Assembly (NCBI GenBank): GCA_021234155.1
Contig: JAJEKV010000210.1
Coordinates: 717,501-781,500 of the forward strand
Length of the DNA stretch: 64,000 nt
Origin: Isoetes taiwanensis
Lineage: Eukaryota > Streptophyta > Lycopodiopsida > Isoetales > Isoetaceae
Direction of reading: 5' to 3'
The notes beneath the pieces were generated by a model. The model did no database searches and had not been told where the DNA came from. It saw only the letters and a program-made list of their open reading frames with translations. Positions 20,811 through 33,400 of the stretch are shown piece by piece (position 1 is the stretch's first letter; each line of letters starts with the position of its first letter). The position numbers were made by a program, and so were the translations under genes.

Positions 20811-21046
20811 TTTTGGGTTGCCCCTAGGGAGGCAAACCCTCGTTTATGTGGGTACGTGGGCATATCCAGTTATATGCTGGCATATGCCTAGCATATGCTA
20901 GTGACTGCTCCAAACTGGTTTATGCGGGTATGTGGGCATATCGAGTTATATGCTGGCATATGCCTAGCATATGCTGGTGACTGCTCCAAACTGGCTGCTG
21001 CCTGTAAACTCTCGGTCATCCAGCCCCATTCCTTCGCAGGCGTGGC
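20811..21046 (+). repeat. Hairpin repeat family H, copy 1 (with internal 76-bp duplication)
   Basis: It begins TTTTGGGTTGCCCCTAGGGA, a GGGTTGCCCC...GGCAAACCC hairpin, and then has a GTTTATGTGGGTAC unit repeated in tandem (20842-20917 and 20918-20993). It ends TTCCTTCGCAGGCGTGGC. The copy at 26335-26494 matches from start to the same last bases and then diverges. The end of the repeat looks like a splice acceptor and directly abuts an exon of the DUF547 gene fragment. Confidence 0.8.
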
Positions 21047-22190
21047 ACTGGAAGTAACACACCAGAACAGCTTGAATATGCTGCAGCAGCATTTCGAAAG
21101 CATAGGTATTTGTCCCAACTACTTCCCCTCTTTGTTACGCGTCTTTGATAAGAATTATCAATGTTATTGCAGGCTGCTAGTAGCGCAATTATCAAAAGTT
21201 AAAATGGGATCCATGAAGCACTCCGGAAAGCTTGCATTTTGGATCAACCTCTATAATGCACTTATGATGCATGTATGTATATTGGAATTCATTTTTGGAG
21301 CACTTCTTTCTGCATAAGTGTTAGTTGATTTACTAATTTGGCATAAAATTTACAGGCATTTTTGGCATAAGGTGTCCCCAAGAGCGAGCACAAAGTTTAC
21401 CAATTGATGCAGAAGGTTCGCTAAAATTTCATGATCTCTCCATTAGGTTATCCATGTAGTTAAAGCTTTTTGTGACACAGGCATGCTACATTGTTGGGGG
21501 CCACTCATTTAGTGCTCTTGCCATTGAATATGCTTTATTACAAGGAAGGCCTCCTGCATACCGTCCCCAGATTGTAAGTAGTTGATTCCCTTTCCCTATA
21601 GGTTACCTTTATAGAAGCCACAGCTTGTTAATATTGGTAAAGCAATTTCATACTGCAGTGATGAATTTTTGATTAACCTAATGCAGGCATTGTTCCCTTC
21701 ACAAGGTTAGACTGTCAGAGGAGCAAAGTATCCGGAACCACTAACAATGTTTGCATTGTGCTGTGGGATGCGCTCTTCCTCTGGGGTATGGTACCTACAA
21801 TGTTGTTCCTGTATATGAGAATTCTGCTATAAATCCTACTTTTGTGGCTTTACTTAACAACTATCATTCTTTCAGGTTCGCATATATAATACAGAGAATG
21901 TTCATGAGCAACTTGAAGCATCCTTGCATGACTACATATGTGAATCAGTTGGTCTCAGTCTAAGAGGCAAATTGCAAATTCCTAAGCTGGTTTATTTATA
22001 TGCACGAGACTTTGTTGAAGACATGTCACTTTTGGATTGGATATGCCAGCATTTGCCTGCATCTCAAGTGGTTGTCGTCAGAGAATGTGTGCAGCAAAGG
22101 AAACAAAGATATTTAAGCTTCCGTGACTTTGTCATACTTCCGTTTGATTTTGGGTTTCGTTATCTGTTTCTTCCTGAAACCCTCTCTTGA
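21040..22190 (+). pseudogene. DUF547-domain protein gene, 3' part, disabled
   Basis: Six exons with canonical borders follow the plant DUF547 order: 21040-21105 (TPEQLEYAAAAFRKH), 21173-21272 (GKLAFWINLYNALMMH), 21356-21415, 21481-21573 (YIVGGHSFSALAIEYALL), 21687-21785 (FALCCGMRSSSG) and 21876-22190 (VRIYNTENVHEQLEASL... ending FRYLFLPETLS). Plant members usually carry an N-terminal leucine-zipper region (MIP1-type), which I do not find upstream; the hairpin repeat stands in its place. Exon 3 has TAA (21368-21370) where the family has tyrosine. Exon 5 has TAG (21708-21710) plus compensating shifts and is shorter than usual. The biochemical role of DUF547 is not established. Retained introns argue for DNA-level copying, not a retrocopy. 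Confidence 0.85.
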
Positions 22191-23275
22191 CAAGAGCAAA
22201 CGTATACCATATCACATGTACAAATTTGTATAATAGATCTTACAGGAGTGTACAGAGATCATTCATCCAGAAAGACAAATTCATTCAAAAGATAAATCTC
22301 TTCTTATAATGGATTTCTTCTGGGGCAAAGGCTTATAATCATGCGAAGGCCAATTCAATCTGTATACATGTGCTATTGGGTCCTCATATGAGAGGATAGC
22401 GTGTCTAAGGTGAATCGAGATTGGAACATCAATTCAGCATTTCAATGCCAGTACAATGATTGCATACATTGGTGATATATCAGTTAATGAGATTCAACGT
22501 CAAGGGGAGCTGAACAAGAGATGCTGCTGGATTTGAGCGTTTGTTTTTGCCAGGTATGGTGCAAAGGGGTGACCAGGCTTTCAGCTATGTATGGTTTTAT
22601 TGGATTTTACTATGGCCTTAAGGAAATTGTACCTTTCGATTCTAAGGACATTTCTGAAAATCGATTTAGGGTCTGTTATTTTTTCAGGCATCTAGAATGC
22701 CGCTTGCATGATCTCTTGGCTACAATGCCAACTGGAAAAGATCTCTCGGATGCCATAGAGCTGGTTGTCTTGTTTTAAGAAAATGTTTCATGGGATCTCC
22801 AGCTTTATTGGAGCAAACATGATAGCCGCATTACAGCCAGTAAATGCCGAACAGAAGACTGAACTAGTGTCTTATGCCAGGCGAAATGTGGTGTCGGGCA
22901 AATCTAGCATGGCCTTTGACAATCAGACAACTATAGGATGATGCAGAAGGACATCATATATGGCAAGAGCTAAAAAATATGATGATCTGGAGATCCTAGG
23001 TACAGACAAACTTGGCAAGCTTTCTCGATCTCTCAAATATGGCTTTTCTTTTTACTCTTATCTGTTTTATACAGAGCTAAATGTAACGGATATATGAACT
23101 TCGTACTATAGATAAATGTAACGGATCTATGGCAATGCAATGAAATGGTCGATTGTTGGCGGGGCGAGATGGCATGCTCCAGCTTGGGCACACCGTAATC
23201 TTGTTCTATTTTCCACCGATTCCTCCAGGTAAGGAGCTCTTTAGCCACCTTTGGTTTTATGAGTTGCTGATTAGT
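22191..23275. other. Unassigned stretch with possible exon debris
   Basis: A splice-like acceptor at 22687 precedes a short open segment ending at 22778 (HLECRLHDLLATMPTGK), and a segment near 22830-22940 reads VNAEQKTELVSYARRN. I do not recognise either. It could be more gene-fragment debris. Confidence 0.3.
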
Positions 23276-24667
23276 ATTATGAATAGGGTAAATGATTCAT
23301 GGTTAGAAACGGTGCTAGGATCTGCAGAGGTTTTGCAGCAACAGGCTCTGCCTATATCTGGAGATCTTGCACATCGGCTGATGCAGGAATGTATTAGATA
23401 TGAAGACCTAGATTTAGTTAGACGAGTTCAATCGTTGATGTTTTATGGTGAGCTTGAGTCTTTTGCCAAGGTTGCTGACAGCCTCATCCTCTTATTTGTG
23501 TCTTGTGGAAGCCTAATCGATGCAAACTGAGTATTTGGCAAAGTGAAAACCCCCACTCATTATACATGGAATGCAATTATTGCTGCTCACTCCAAGTTAG
23601 GCAAAGGTGAGACGTCTCTAGAGTTTTACAAACAAATGCAGCATGTGGGAGCAAGAATAGATAAATTCACCTTTTCTAGTGTTCTTAAAACTTGTGGTAG
23701 TATAGGTTGTATAGAGCAGGGGAATCAGGTTCATAAAGACATCACTGATAGTGGACTTGAATCTGACATTGTAGTAAAGAGTGCTCTTGTTGACATGTAT
23801 GCCAAATGTGGGGACATGGAGGAGGCACGCATTATCTTTGATAAATTGGCAAACAAAAATGTGGTGACCTGGAATGCAATGATTGCAGGATATGCCTAGC
23901 ATGAGCAAGGTCTTCTTGCCCTAGACTGTTTTGAAAACATGAAAAAGGAGGGGGTGCAATTGATTTAGGCAGGCAAATTCATCAGCAGATGCTCAAGAAT
24001 GGTTCAAATATGGACATTTTTGTGGCAGGTGCTCTCATAGACATGTATATTAAATGTGGAAACATGGAACAGGCATATAAGGTATTTGAAAAGTTGCCAA
24101 CTCGAGATGTGGTGGCATGGGTTGGAATTATTTCCGGATATGCACAGTGCGGAAAAGTGGATTTGGTAAAGCAATGTCTTGAGGGCATGCAATTAGATGC
24201 GATCAATCCAAATGATGTAATATTTGCCACCATCCTTGCTGCTTGCAGTCATGCTGGTCTAATAAATGAAGGACATTGCTACTTCAAATCAATGAGAAAA
24301 GATTATGGCATTATACCTGATACTCGTCACTATAATTGTATGATAGACCTTCTTGCTCGTGCAGGACAGCTCAATGAGGCTGAGCAATTGCTGTTGCTGA
24401 TACAGCCTGAAATTATTCCTTTGGTATCTTTGCTTACTGCATGATTCCTTTGTTTATGGTAACGTGGAATTAGGGAAACAATGTTTTGATAGGATTGTAC
24501 ATTTGGAACCTTCCAATGCTGGTGGCCATGTTATCATGTCAGGTATCTACTCAGATGCCTACATGGTAAAAGATGCCAAAAAAATTGAAGAGCTTAGGCA
24601 CCGTATGGTAAATTCAAGCATGGATATGCTCACAGCCAATAGGATCGGTCATGTCTGGCTTACATGA
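23276..24667 (+). pseudogene. PLS-class pentatricopeptide repeat (PPR) gene, disabled
   Basis: Repeats typical of plant PPR proteins follow one another: YTWNAIIAAHSKLGKGETSL, FTFSSVLKTCGSIGCIEQG, VVKSALVDMYAKCGDMEEA, VVTWNAMIAGYA, then FVAGALIDMYIKCGNMEQA, VVAWVGIISGYAQCGKVD and HYNCMIDLLARAGQLNEAE. An E-type tail follows (NVELGKQCFDRIVHLEPSNA). Such proteins bind organelle RNA and often direct editing; no DYW deaminase domain is present. Lesions are TGA at 23528-23530, TAG at 23897-23899, loss of about 25 residues near 23950 and a frameshift near 24440. No introns are seen, which is common for PPR genes. It lies close behind the DUF547 fragment and upstream of another copy of repeat H. Confidence 0.88.
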
Positions 24668-26334
24668 AACACAGCGATGGGCATGATATCTGACGTTCTT
24701 GCCATCTTATTTTTCATCATTCTGATGCTTTTTTCTATTTCGCAACCGTGTAAATCCATGTTATCCTGGGGTAAATCAGCATGCACTCTATCATCTCCAG
24801 GCAATCCTATTTCTTTGATGCAGAATCATGGCAGCCGATTTTTGTGATTTTAATAAGATAGGGAAAGGTACTGTTCTTTCTGTTACTCGCTTCAGATTTT
24901 TGTTTCAAAATGTCAAGATCTTATCATACTTTTTCTTTTATTTATCTTGCTCCTTTCTAGTTAATCTAGTGGTAAGCTTACAAAATCTTACGCTCATATC
25001 TGGTTCATTTCTAGCAATGCCAAGAATCCCATGATACTCTACTCATAAGCGGCATTCATTTTCTAATATGCCTAAAACATGAGCTGCCTCGCAAACAAAT
25101 ATTGTGTTCTTGCATATGTTTTTGAAAATTATTGTTTTTGGGAGTGCAGTATTTTCCTCTAGCAAAGGCCATTATTGGAAGCCTTGGCTTTACGACTTGT
25201 TGAATTAATTGCAGATCTAAGTAGTCCTCCCAGAAATGCAAGGCTTGATGTAGATGTATTAGTATGGAACTATGGAATAAGAAAGTTTTGATGGCACTGT
25301 TGTATGATGTTTCCTCTTTTATTTATAGGTGAAGTTTTAGCCAATGCTTGATTAGAACTTGGCCACCAGAGTGGATTTTATTTTTCACTTCCCTTGCTTC
25401 TGATATTTTCCCTTTTATTTATCTTGGTCTTTTCTGTTTAACCTAGTGTTTTATGTGGCCGTCATCCAGAAATAGAGGATGGCAAGTGCAGCTTACTGGA
25501 ATTTTCTAGGTAAGCACGTTGGGTTTGTGCTTTATGGCTCCAGATAGGGTAAAGTCTGGCATTTGCATTCCGTATTCTTGACCTTCTTATCTGTGTTAAT
25601 AAGGTGCAATTTGTTTTCAAGTACGAATTCCATCTGAAATATCTCCGAAGAGTTCGTTTTTATTTTGCATTTTTGTGGCCATTGTAAGAGTGTGGTTTTG
25701 CGGCAAGAGTTGTCAAATGTGTTGGATAAAATTTCAGGCCTAATATTAACATGGATTTTTTAAGAACATGAACTGCGATCTTCTATCCTGATAGGGCTGT
25801 GACAACCTAGGCCTTATTTCCATGTATCTTTCTGGAAGTTGCGATTGGTTCAATAATGTTTTGGAGAATGTTTGTCTCTTTATCATATCTTTACATTCGT
25901 GTTCATTACTGTTCGTGAAGCTTCATATATCTTATGGACTTTGCATACGTATTCACAGGTGCAATTCCTGCCATAGTATTAGATTGAAACTGTGAGAAAT
26001 TGTGAAAAAGATGCAGCTTATGAAGGTCTATTCTCTTAGATTGAACTCACACTGGGCATATGCTGCAATAAACACATTGCATAGAACCAAGTTCTAGCCA
26101 GGGAGATTATCAAATATAGCACAGAAAAATATAGCCATATTGTGGATCTATGCCATTTCACAACTTCTAATCTCTATATTCGGTACATCTGATTAACTGT
26201 TTGACATATATTCTCATTTTTTATAATGGACATCTGTTTATTGTGTCAGAGAAAAATTCTTACTAAATGACGGCAAAATTCCACATGGTTATCTTGGCAT
26301 TCCGGCCCCATAAATTTTCCCGATGCATTTCGCA
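24668..26334. other. No gene recognised
   Basis: It is AT-rich with scattered short frames. The phrase TTTTATTTATCTTG...CTTTCTGTT/TTAATCTAGTGGT occurs near 24930-24970 and again near 25412-25450, suggesting a diverged duplication. Confidence 0.4.
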
Positions 26335-26494
26335 TTTTTGGGTTGCCCCTGGGGGGCAAATCCTCGTTTATGTGGGTATGTGGGCATATCCAGGTATATG
26401 CCGGCGTATGCCTAGCATATGCTGGTGACTGCTCCAAACTTGCTGCTGCCTGTAAACTCCCGGTCATCCGCCCCCATTCCTTCACAGGCGTGGC
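26335..26494 (+). repeat. Hairpin repeat family H, copy 2
   Basis: TTTTTGGGTTGCCCCTGGGGGG starts the copy. It carries one GTTTATGTGGGTATGTGGGC unit and ends TTCCTTCACAGGCGTGGC, two bases before an ATG that opens a long frame. Apart from the internal duplication it matches copy 1 closely. Confidence 0.85.
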
Positions 26495-26495
26495 T

Positions 26496-28031
26496 ATGGC
26501 GCAGCTCCACCCTTCTTCTTTTTCCAAGCATTTTCCTCTGGCTTCCAAGAGCATGGCAGTTATTTACCATACTGCTTTGAGTTTGGATGTACAAACAGCA
26601 AATGCTGTAAATGATTGTGCTATGGTACCTGATGAAAATACAGAGCTTCAAGATGAAGTTCCAGAGGAGGTCTTGGCAATGGACCAACCAAAAAATGAAA
26701 TGGAGGAGTCCGTTGACATTCCTGTTATAATATCAGGTGTAGCTGAAAGATCTTTTGGTGAATGCGCTGGATTAGATGTCTTCCCTGAAAATGAAGAATT
26801 TAACTGCTTGGGTATGGGGCCAGTGGCATTTGAGATGTGCACACCCACAGCAAAGAGCGATCCAGATGCTGAATCAAGCGACGACTTGCCAAACATATGT
26901 AGTGAGTATCAAATATTTACGATAATATTTATTTTTTTAAGTATTCTTGGTTCCAAATTGCAACGACATTTCTTTAATTGTTTAAGCACACTAAGCAGTT
27001 CCAAAAGCTGCGAAAATGCAAAAATGCCTTTCGTGGAACATACAGGTGCATCTGTCATTCTTAGTAGTAAGGATGTCTTAGAAATTTTCTCATTTTTTGG
27101 GCTTAAAGTTGTAGCTCGGTTTGGAAGATGCAGAAAACTTTGTCTATTGCACGGAATCAAAAGAAGCTAATGGAGAGCATAGAATGCCAGTCTGTTGAAC
27201 AAGTAGACAATTGCATGGAAACAAAGGAAGAACCTTATTTTTCAAATGAGAAGGTTGGATGCGATGAATGCCATGTTCTAAATGTTGAATGCCAGTCTGT
27301 TGAACAAGTGGAAAGGAAGGAAGAACATTTTTCTTCACATGAGAAGGTTGGGTGCAGTGATTTAGGCATTGTGGTAGTTGAAAGATCTGAAAATGAATGC
27401 CAGTCCGTTGAGCAAGTGGAAACGAAGGAAGAACATTATTCTTCACATGAGAAGGTTGGATGTGGTGAATTAGGCATTGTGGTAGTTGAAAGATCTGGAG
27501 ATGAATTTACAGAAACAGATGAATCCTATGAGGAGGCCAAGATCATGGAAGGCCAGTCCATTGAACAAGCTGATGAATGTGAGGATATGAAAGCAGAAAA
27601 AATTGCTGATGCATCTATGTTATCTCCAGAAAAACATTTTCTGAACAATGATGTTGAAAATGATGAGTTTGAAAGCAGCACTTTTGTGGAATTCAACCAT
27701 AATGTCACAAACTGTGCATCAAAAATCCATGTCGAAGATATGAAATCAGAAGAAATTGCTGATGCGTCTATATTGTCTCCAGAAAAACATTTTCCGAACA
27801 ATGATGTTGAAAATGATGAGTTTGGAAGCAGCACTTTTGTCAAATTCAACCATACTGTCATAAACTATGCATCAGAAATCCATGTCGAAGATAGCGTACC
27901 AATCAGCCCCTTATATACAGATCTTTTATCGGAAAATGAGATGCTCCAGCAAAAGCATATTGAAGTTTATACATCAGGGACGCATATTGAAGGTGATGTA
28001 TTGGAGCTCATATCTCAACATGAGATTGAAG
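26496..28031 (+). CDS. Acidic protein with internal repeats, unknown function
   Basis: The first exon (ATG at 26496, MAQLHPSSFSKHFPLASKSM) ends at a GTGAGT donor after 26901. A later open segment at about 27128-28031 ends at another GTGAGT donor, so the gene continues or is cut off. The second segment has two repeat sets. About 36 residues beginning ECQSVEQVE.KEEH.SSHEKVGC occur three times between 27182 and 27505, and a block of about 52 residues containing EKIADASMLSPEKHF occurs twice between 27575 and 27895. The composition is rich in E, D and S, suggesting a disordered protein. I could not find an acceptor that joins the two segments in phase, so the intermediate exon or a frameshift is unresolved. 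I do not recognise the family. Confidence 0.5.
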
Positions 28032-28652
28032 GTGAGTAGCAGGTTAGCATCAAACCTGCAGTTATGATATATGGAGTAAGTATAAATAAAGTTATCTGGC
28101 TAATAATTAGAGTACCTTATAGATTGTAAGGGTCTCTTGGATGTAATATATTCATTGTGAACATGAATACTCATGGATGGTGGTTGCTTCATGGCTATCT
28201 CTTAGCCATTATAATTACACTTTGGTATGCTTAGATTTTGGGCATAATGTGGGTTCAAATCCCACATATTCAAGATCGTCTTCCACGCCATTCAAAATTG
28301 AGAGATATACTCTACCATAAAATGTCGAACATTAATAATGGATTCAACTTTGGAGGCAATTTCAAATTTAGAAAACAAAAATAGCAATAAAAAATTGAAT
28401 TCCTTGAATCTTGGAGAACCGGGCTACAGTGCGTGCATTTGTTGAGCCCCGATAAAGAAAACTAAAACACCAACGAAATCATCATTCTTGCTTCTCGTTT
28501 CGATATGTTCAAGGTTTGAATGGAACCAATGGATTGTGTTTCTTTTTCCTATTTGCAACATTCAATTTGTGAGTTATTAGTGTATTTGAATGCCTTGCCT
28601 TAATTATGAATTGGGCATGGAAGTAGCATTCCACTGATATGTTTGAGTCTAG
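28032..28652. other. Intron or 3' flank, no gene recognised
   Basis: It follows a GTGAGT splice donor. No convincing downstream exon was found. Confidence 0.4.
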
Positions 28653-28810
28653 TTTTTTGGGTTGCCCCTAAGGGAAAAACCCTCATCCATGTGAATTTGT
28701 GGCATATTCCAAGTATATGTCAGTATATGCTCGAAAACATGACTTTGAAGTGTGATTTAAGCCATTTCACTCTCGGGTCACGAAGGGCAACCCTCCGTGC
28801 GCAGCACCTT
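28653..28810 (+). mobile_element. Hairpin repeat family H, copy 3 (compact, both ends present)
   Basis: It starts TTTTTTGGGTTGCCCCTAAGGG and ends CGAAGGGCAACCCTCCGTGCGCAGCACC. GGGTTGCCC near the start and GGGCAACCC near the end are exact reverse complements, and GTGC-GCA-GCAC forms a terminal mini-hairpin. The right end recurs at 45518-45570. At about 150 bp it looks like a minimal MITE-like or Helitron-like derivative of the family. I found no convincing target duplication. Confidence 0.65.
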
Positions 28811-30480
28811 GTTTTTCATCTGTTGCTCTCTCTGGACCTAAATTCCTAGGATAACTTAACTCATAAATTCACTTTTTATCAACACACATGAACTCTTTGA
28901 GAATACCTTTCGGCAGGGATGGAAAGTGGCAATGCTCGTTCAAGTCAAAACAACAAAGAATTTAGTCGGCCTACTATAGCGCAGATGGTTTTATTGGGCA
29001 TCCACAGACGATGAAGTATGCCTCGACGTAGCAGATCACCTTCACAAACTATACGGGACAAGGAACATAGTTCAATCTCCTAGTAATCGGCCTCACTGAA
29101 GAGTATCATGAAACATCATAAAGGCCTATAAGATTCAAATTTCTGGAGGAATGTGAAAAAGGCTCTTCCTAAGTCGATATGCCACCCTCAACTATTACAT
29201 AAAACATTCAAATATGGTATGATGGCCAACCACTTGAAATATTGCTTATCAACAGTTTTATATACGCAAAGTGTCGGATCAAATTTTTTTTTTTTTGTAT
29301 ATTTAAAATGTTGTTTGTCAACAATTCCTGTATATTGAAACTGATGTTCATCAACAACCTACTCAAAAGCTTGTGACGATAAAAAATTCATAAGTTCGTC
29401 ACATCAAAACTTCGTATATATATTTAACTTTTTTGTATCAAGTATTGACAAATAGTGAATGGCAATCCTCTAATTTCAAGATATTAAGACATAAACATGA
29501 TACCGACTCCTAAAGTAATGACACACACTTAGCTTTGTCATTAACAAGAAATATGAACTTCTCTGCAAGGCCATCCAATATCGCCAATCCAAGATGGGAA
29601 GTGTTGACCCTTGTCCGAAAGAAAGCCACATAAATCTTGCTAAGCAAAGATATAAAGAGATACACAACAACCGAGTCAAACTAGTAAGAGCATTGGAAAC
29701 ACCGCTCAACATTCTCATAGTTTGCCCTAGACAAGACTACCATGTGAGCATCAAGAAAGCCCACAAGATGTTCAAGCCACAAGCTGAACGAGCCAAATCC
29801 TTGATTTAAGACTCATCGTTATTGTTAAGTTATTGTTAACGTAAGATAGAGGTTGCATGGATGTAGTCTGATGTATGAAAGCCCTTTGGGGGATATTTTG
29901 TAACTTGTTGAGTGTTCACGTGCAAGGGAAAATGGAAATGAAGATGCTTCGTCCCCTGCCCAGATGCACAATGGTTCGTTCCCTGTTTAAAAGACGGTTG
30001 TTTAAAAGACTGTTTAAAAGGCTAAGCTTTCCTCATTATGACGGAAGAAAAGAAGCATCACAAGTCGAGAGCTCTTTGCAAGAAGAAGCAAAGTATTTGC
30101 AGAGGTTGTAAAGGGCAGTGTGGCAGAAGGGTCTTCAGAGACAAACTCGATTTGAATGATAGAATCGATGAAGCGAGCTACTATAAGAATATGTAACAGA
30201 AAACGGACCAGAAAGGAGAATCCAACGAATTAAATGAGCCTGTAACTAAAAAGTAGACCTCCAACAGTTTCCTATTGCTTAGACCCACCAGGCGCTCATG
30301 CTGGCGCTTAGGGTTTCAGCCCTGCTCTTTTGCTCATAACTCGGGATTCTGGTGTCAGATTCAGGTGTTCTTGGGCTCGTTGGAAAGCTTATTGAACGAG
30401 CTTTCCGTCGGTGTATGATTTGTATGGTGTTTCCTCTGTTTTAGTCGACGGAATCCACCTGACAGTCCCGGCCCTCTATG
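28811..30480. other. No gene recognised; possible retroelement debris
   Basis: A frame at 29594-29809 (plus) resembles nothing I know. The stretch at 29880-30280 has the wording of an LTR end, but no partner was found. Confidence 0.35.
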
Positions 30481-33400
30481 GCCACCCCTGACAGCATGCA
30501 TACGTTGAAGAAAAGAGCCCGCAATTTGGATACCTCGTCCCCATCAGAGCAGGTATCACGGCTGAGGCAATCAGGGGTTGTACAGGAATAGGCGGTTCCC
30601 TCCGGGCTAAGGCGGCAAGCTTGGAGGCATCACGGGACCATCTGCGGTGGGTGCGCTCAAGAAGCGGCTTCTCCAGCGAAGGTTTAATTTCCCTTGTGGA
30701 AGTTCGGCTTGGGGATTATGATTGCGTGGGGAGCCCAAAAGGTGATGACCAGATAAGAGGGAGATACAAGCAACAACGCCAGACTAGTCACGGAGATGGG
30801 GCACCGCTTGGATAAGGGTCCACCGAAGTGGATAGAAGACATGGCGCAAGCACTTGGCCGACATGAAGGGGTTGCTCCGGCCAGATTGTACAAGTCACAA
30901 GCATGGCTGGTCGGATAGATGCTAAGGAAAAAGGATGTGGAAGCGGTGCGGGATGGGCTCCAATTCCTTCCAATTCCTTGATGAAGCAAAGCGCGACAGG
31001 CAGGAGATGTCGGGAAGATGCTCACATATAGAGAACCATATGGCCCACTTACAAAGAAGAGATGCAGGACCTCCGAATGGAGGTGCAACGAGTCCGGAGT
31101 GCACCCGAGCCGTCTGCACCAGCACCCCATACCGCAGGCCGAGGTGGCTCGGGGGAATCAGCCCGGTGCCGTGAGGAGCAAGACATCCGTGCACGCCGCC
31201 AACCTTATTGTGCGGGGATTGCGGAGGAGCAAGGCGAGGATTTGCGTGTAAGCTTACCACCCGGTACTTGCAAAGCTCCAATTACATGCGATTTGGTTAT
31301 CAAGAGTCCAATTAGGGTCGGAGGACCGAGCATGAGACCCGGCTAGTTAAGTTTGCGCCTTGGATTGGGAGGCAAAATCTTTGTTGTTGCAACGCACCGG
31401 TCACTTGAAAGGTGCGTCCATATACGGATCCGGATCTCACGCCACCGCAACAACGGGAAAGAAGCCAAGAGTTGGTCAAGATAAGAGAGATTCGACAAAG
31501 CCTGGGGGCTGCTGGTTTGGTTAATGGCAAGATGAAGGTATATGTGCCTCCCCTCGTCCGGGCGATTTTCATGAGGCGGCACTCCCACAGCAGGCCACGT
31601 CGCGAGGGCGAGCGGTCCGTGGGCATCAGGCCTTCCACAAGCTGCGAAAAGACATCCATCGGGGTCCCGTGAGCAGGCTGAAGTTATTCCAACCATAGCG
31701 GCGTCCTCATACACTCCGGATGGATCCACGGCCCGCGGTCGGCATAGGGAAAGTGTCTTCGCATTGTTTCACGGAATTGTAGGGGCTTCCCGTAAGGGCG
31801 TAAGGGCGTGGCTTGAATGGGATCGCGACAGACATGGACATCGTCTTCCTGCAGGAGACATGGGAGTATGAAGGGCATCGATTGCCCGGACATTCGAGGA
31901 TATCGGCATTTCTCACTTGCTAATGGCGCCATGGCGACGCTGGAGTGCGGTGGAGTGGCTTGCTACTTTAGGGACGCCTTAGCATGCAAGATCACACTTG
32001 AAGTCCGATGCATTTAACCGCTACATGTGGGTAATGGTATTAGAGCCCCGGTCATGTCCCATTGTTTCTTGCTAGCTGCTACATTCCCCATGCGGGCTCT
32101 AAGTTCTACCGGTACATGATGCGGAATTACGGATGTCCGGATGCCGGTATAGGGAACTGTATGATGACATAGACCGCTATAGGCGGCGAGGGACAGTGTG
32201 TTTTGCTTGGAGATTTTAATGCTCACGGCGACGGTTGCGGTCGGTGACCTTCCAAGGTGGCGATAATCTTCGATCCGCTTTGGCTGGAGCGACCGCTATT
32301 CAAAGATACATGGCACTCCGGGATATGGTGGCTAGACCATTTGGCGCATGGGGATGGTCCAGCTACGCCGGAGTTTTGACATGGTAATTTGTAATGGTAT
32401 GCGCGATGGCCACACTCGGGGGTGTTACTTGCGAGAGGAGTGATAGGCATGATGGGGAGCTAGTGTGTTGGATTACCTTTCGCTCGGTAGCGGCACTTGA
32501 CATGGTTACACACTTCTCCATTGGCACAAGCACGAGGGGATGAGGAGGCTTTGTCGGATCACTACCCGCTTTATCTCACGCTGAATTGGGAGCACTCAAT
32601 AGTGGGACACCGCAAAGGGGCGTGGAGGGTTACCATACATCCCACGCCATCTCGAAGCGAGGGGCAGTATGAATCGTGTTGGTGCGGGGAGTTGTGGGTT
32701 TGATAGCTTCTACAATAATCGCAAGGCGGTGTGCATGGTCGGTGAGGGCGCCGCTTGCCGCCGAGGCTTCCTTTGCGAAGAAGGGCCCTCCAAGGAGGGA
32801 CACAGCGCATTTCCCCGGAGAACCCGTGGTTTGATCTTTGATTGCAAGGCTCTAAAGATACCGCGCTTGGTCATAGATCACCGCTTTGCGACCCACAGGC
32901 CCCGCAAGACTATAAGCTCTTCCTAAAAGCCAAGAAGGGGAGATACATGGCGGAAACCTAGGGAGCCATGTTTGACATGCTCATGGCGAGCCAAAAGCTT
33001 TTGGCGTAAGGGTGTTATACAAGAAGCGCCCGGGTGGCTGGTAATGTAAGTGTGGAGCAATGGATGCACCGCTTGCGGGAGTTATATGACCCCCGAAGCT
33101 AATGCCAGGGGTCCCGGATCGTAGGAGAGGTCTCGCAGCTCATGCGGGAGGATGTCCAGCAGGTCTCGGGGCATCCGGGCGAATGGCAAGGCAAAAGGAT
33201 TTTGGGGGCTGCAGGTGAAGTTGTTGAAATGGGGTGGCCCATCCGTGGTAGGGCCCCGATGGTGACCATTAACCAGGGCTCGGCCGAGGGGCTCCCCCAG
33301 GAGTGGATAGTTAGTAAGGTTGTTCCTATTTATAAAGCTGGTAATACGGATGAGCCGGCGAATTACCGGATGATTATGGTAAGCTCGCTGTTTGCAAAGC

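Noticed and set aside
23528-23899. PPR stop codons as sites of U-to-C RNA editing
   Set aside because: Such editing is known for organelle transcripts. This is nuclear-type sequence, and the gene also has a deletion and a frameshift.
28783-28810. Classical Helitron 3' end
   Set aside because: There is a terminal hairpin, but the following bases are CTTG, not CTRR, and no Rep/helicase was seen. Kept only as an alternative for repeat family H.
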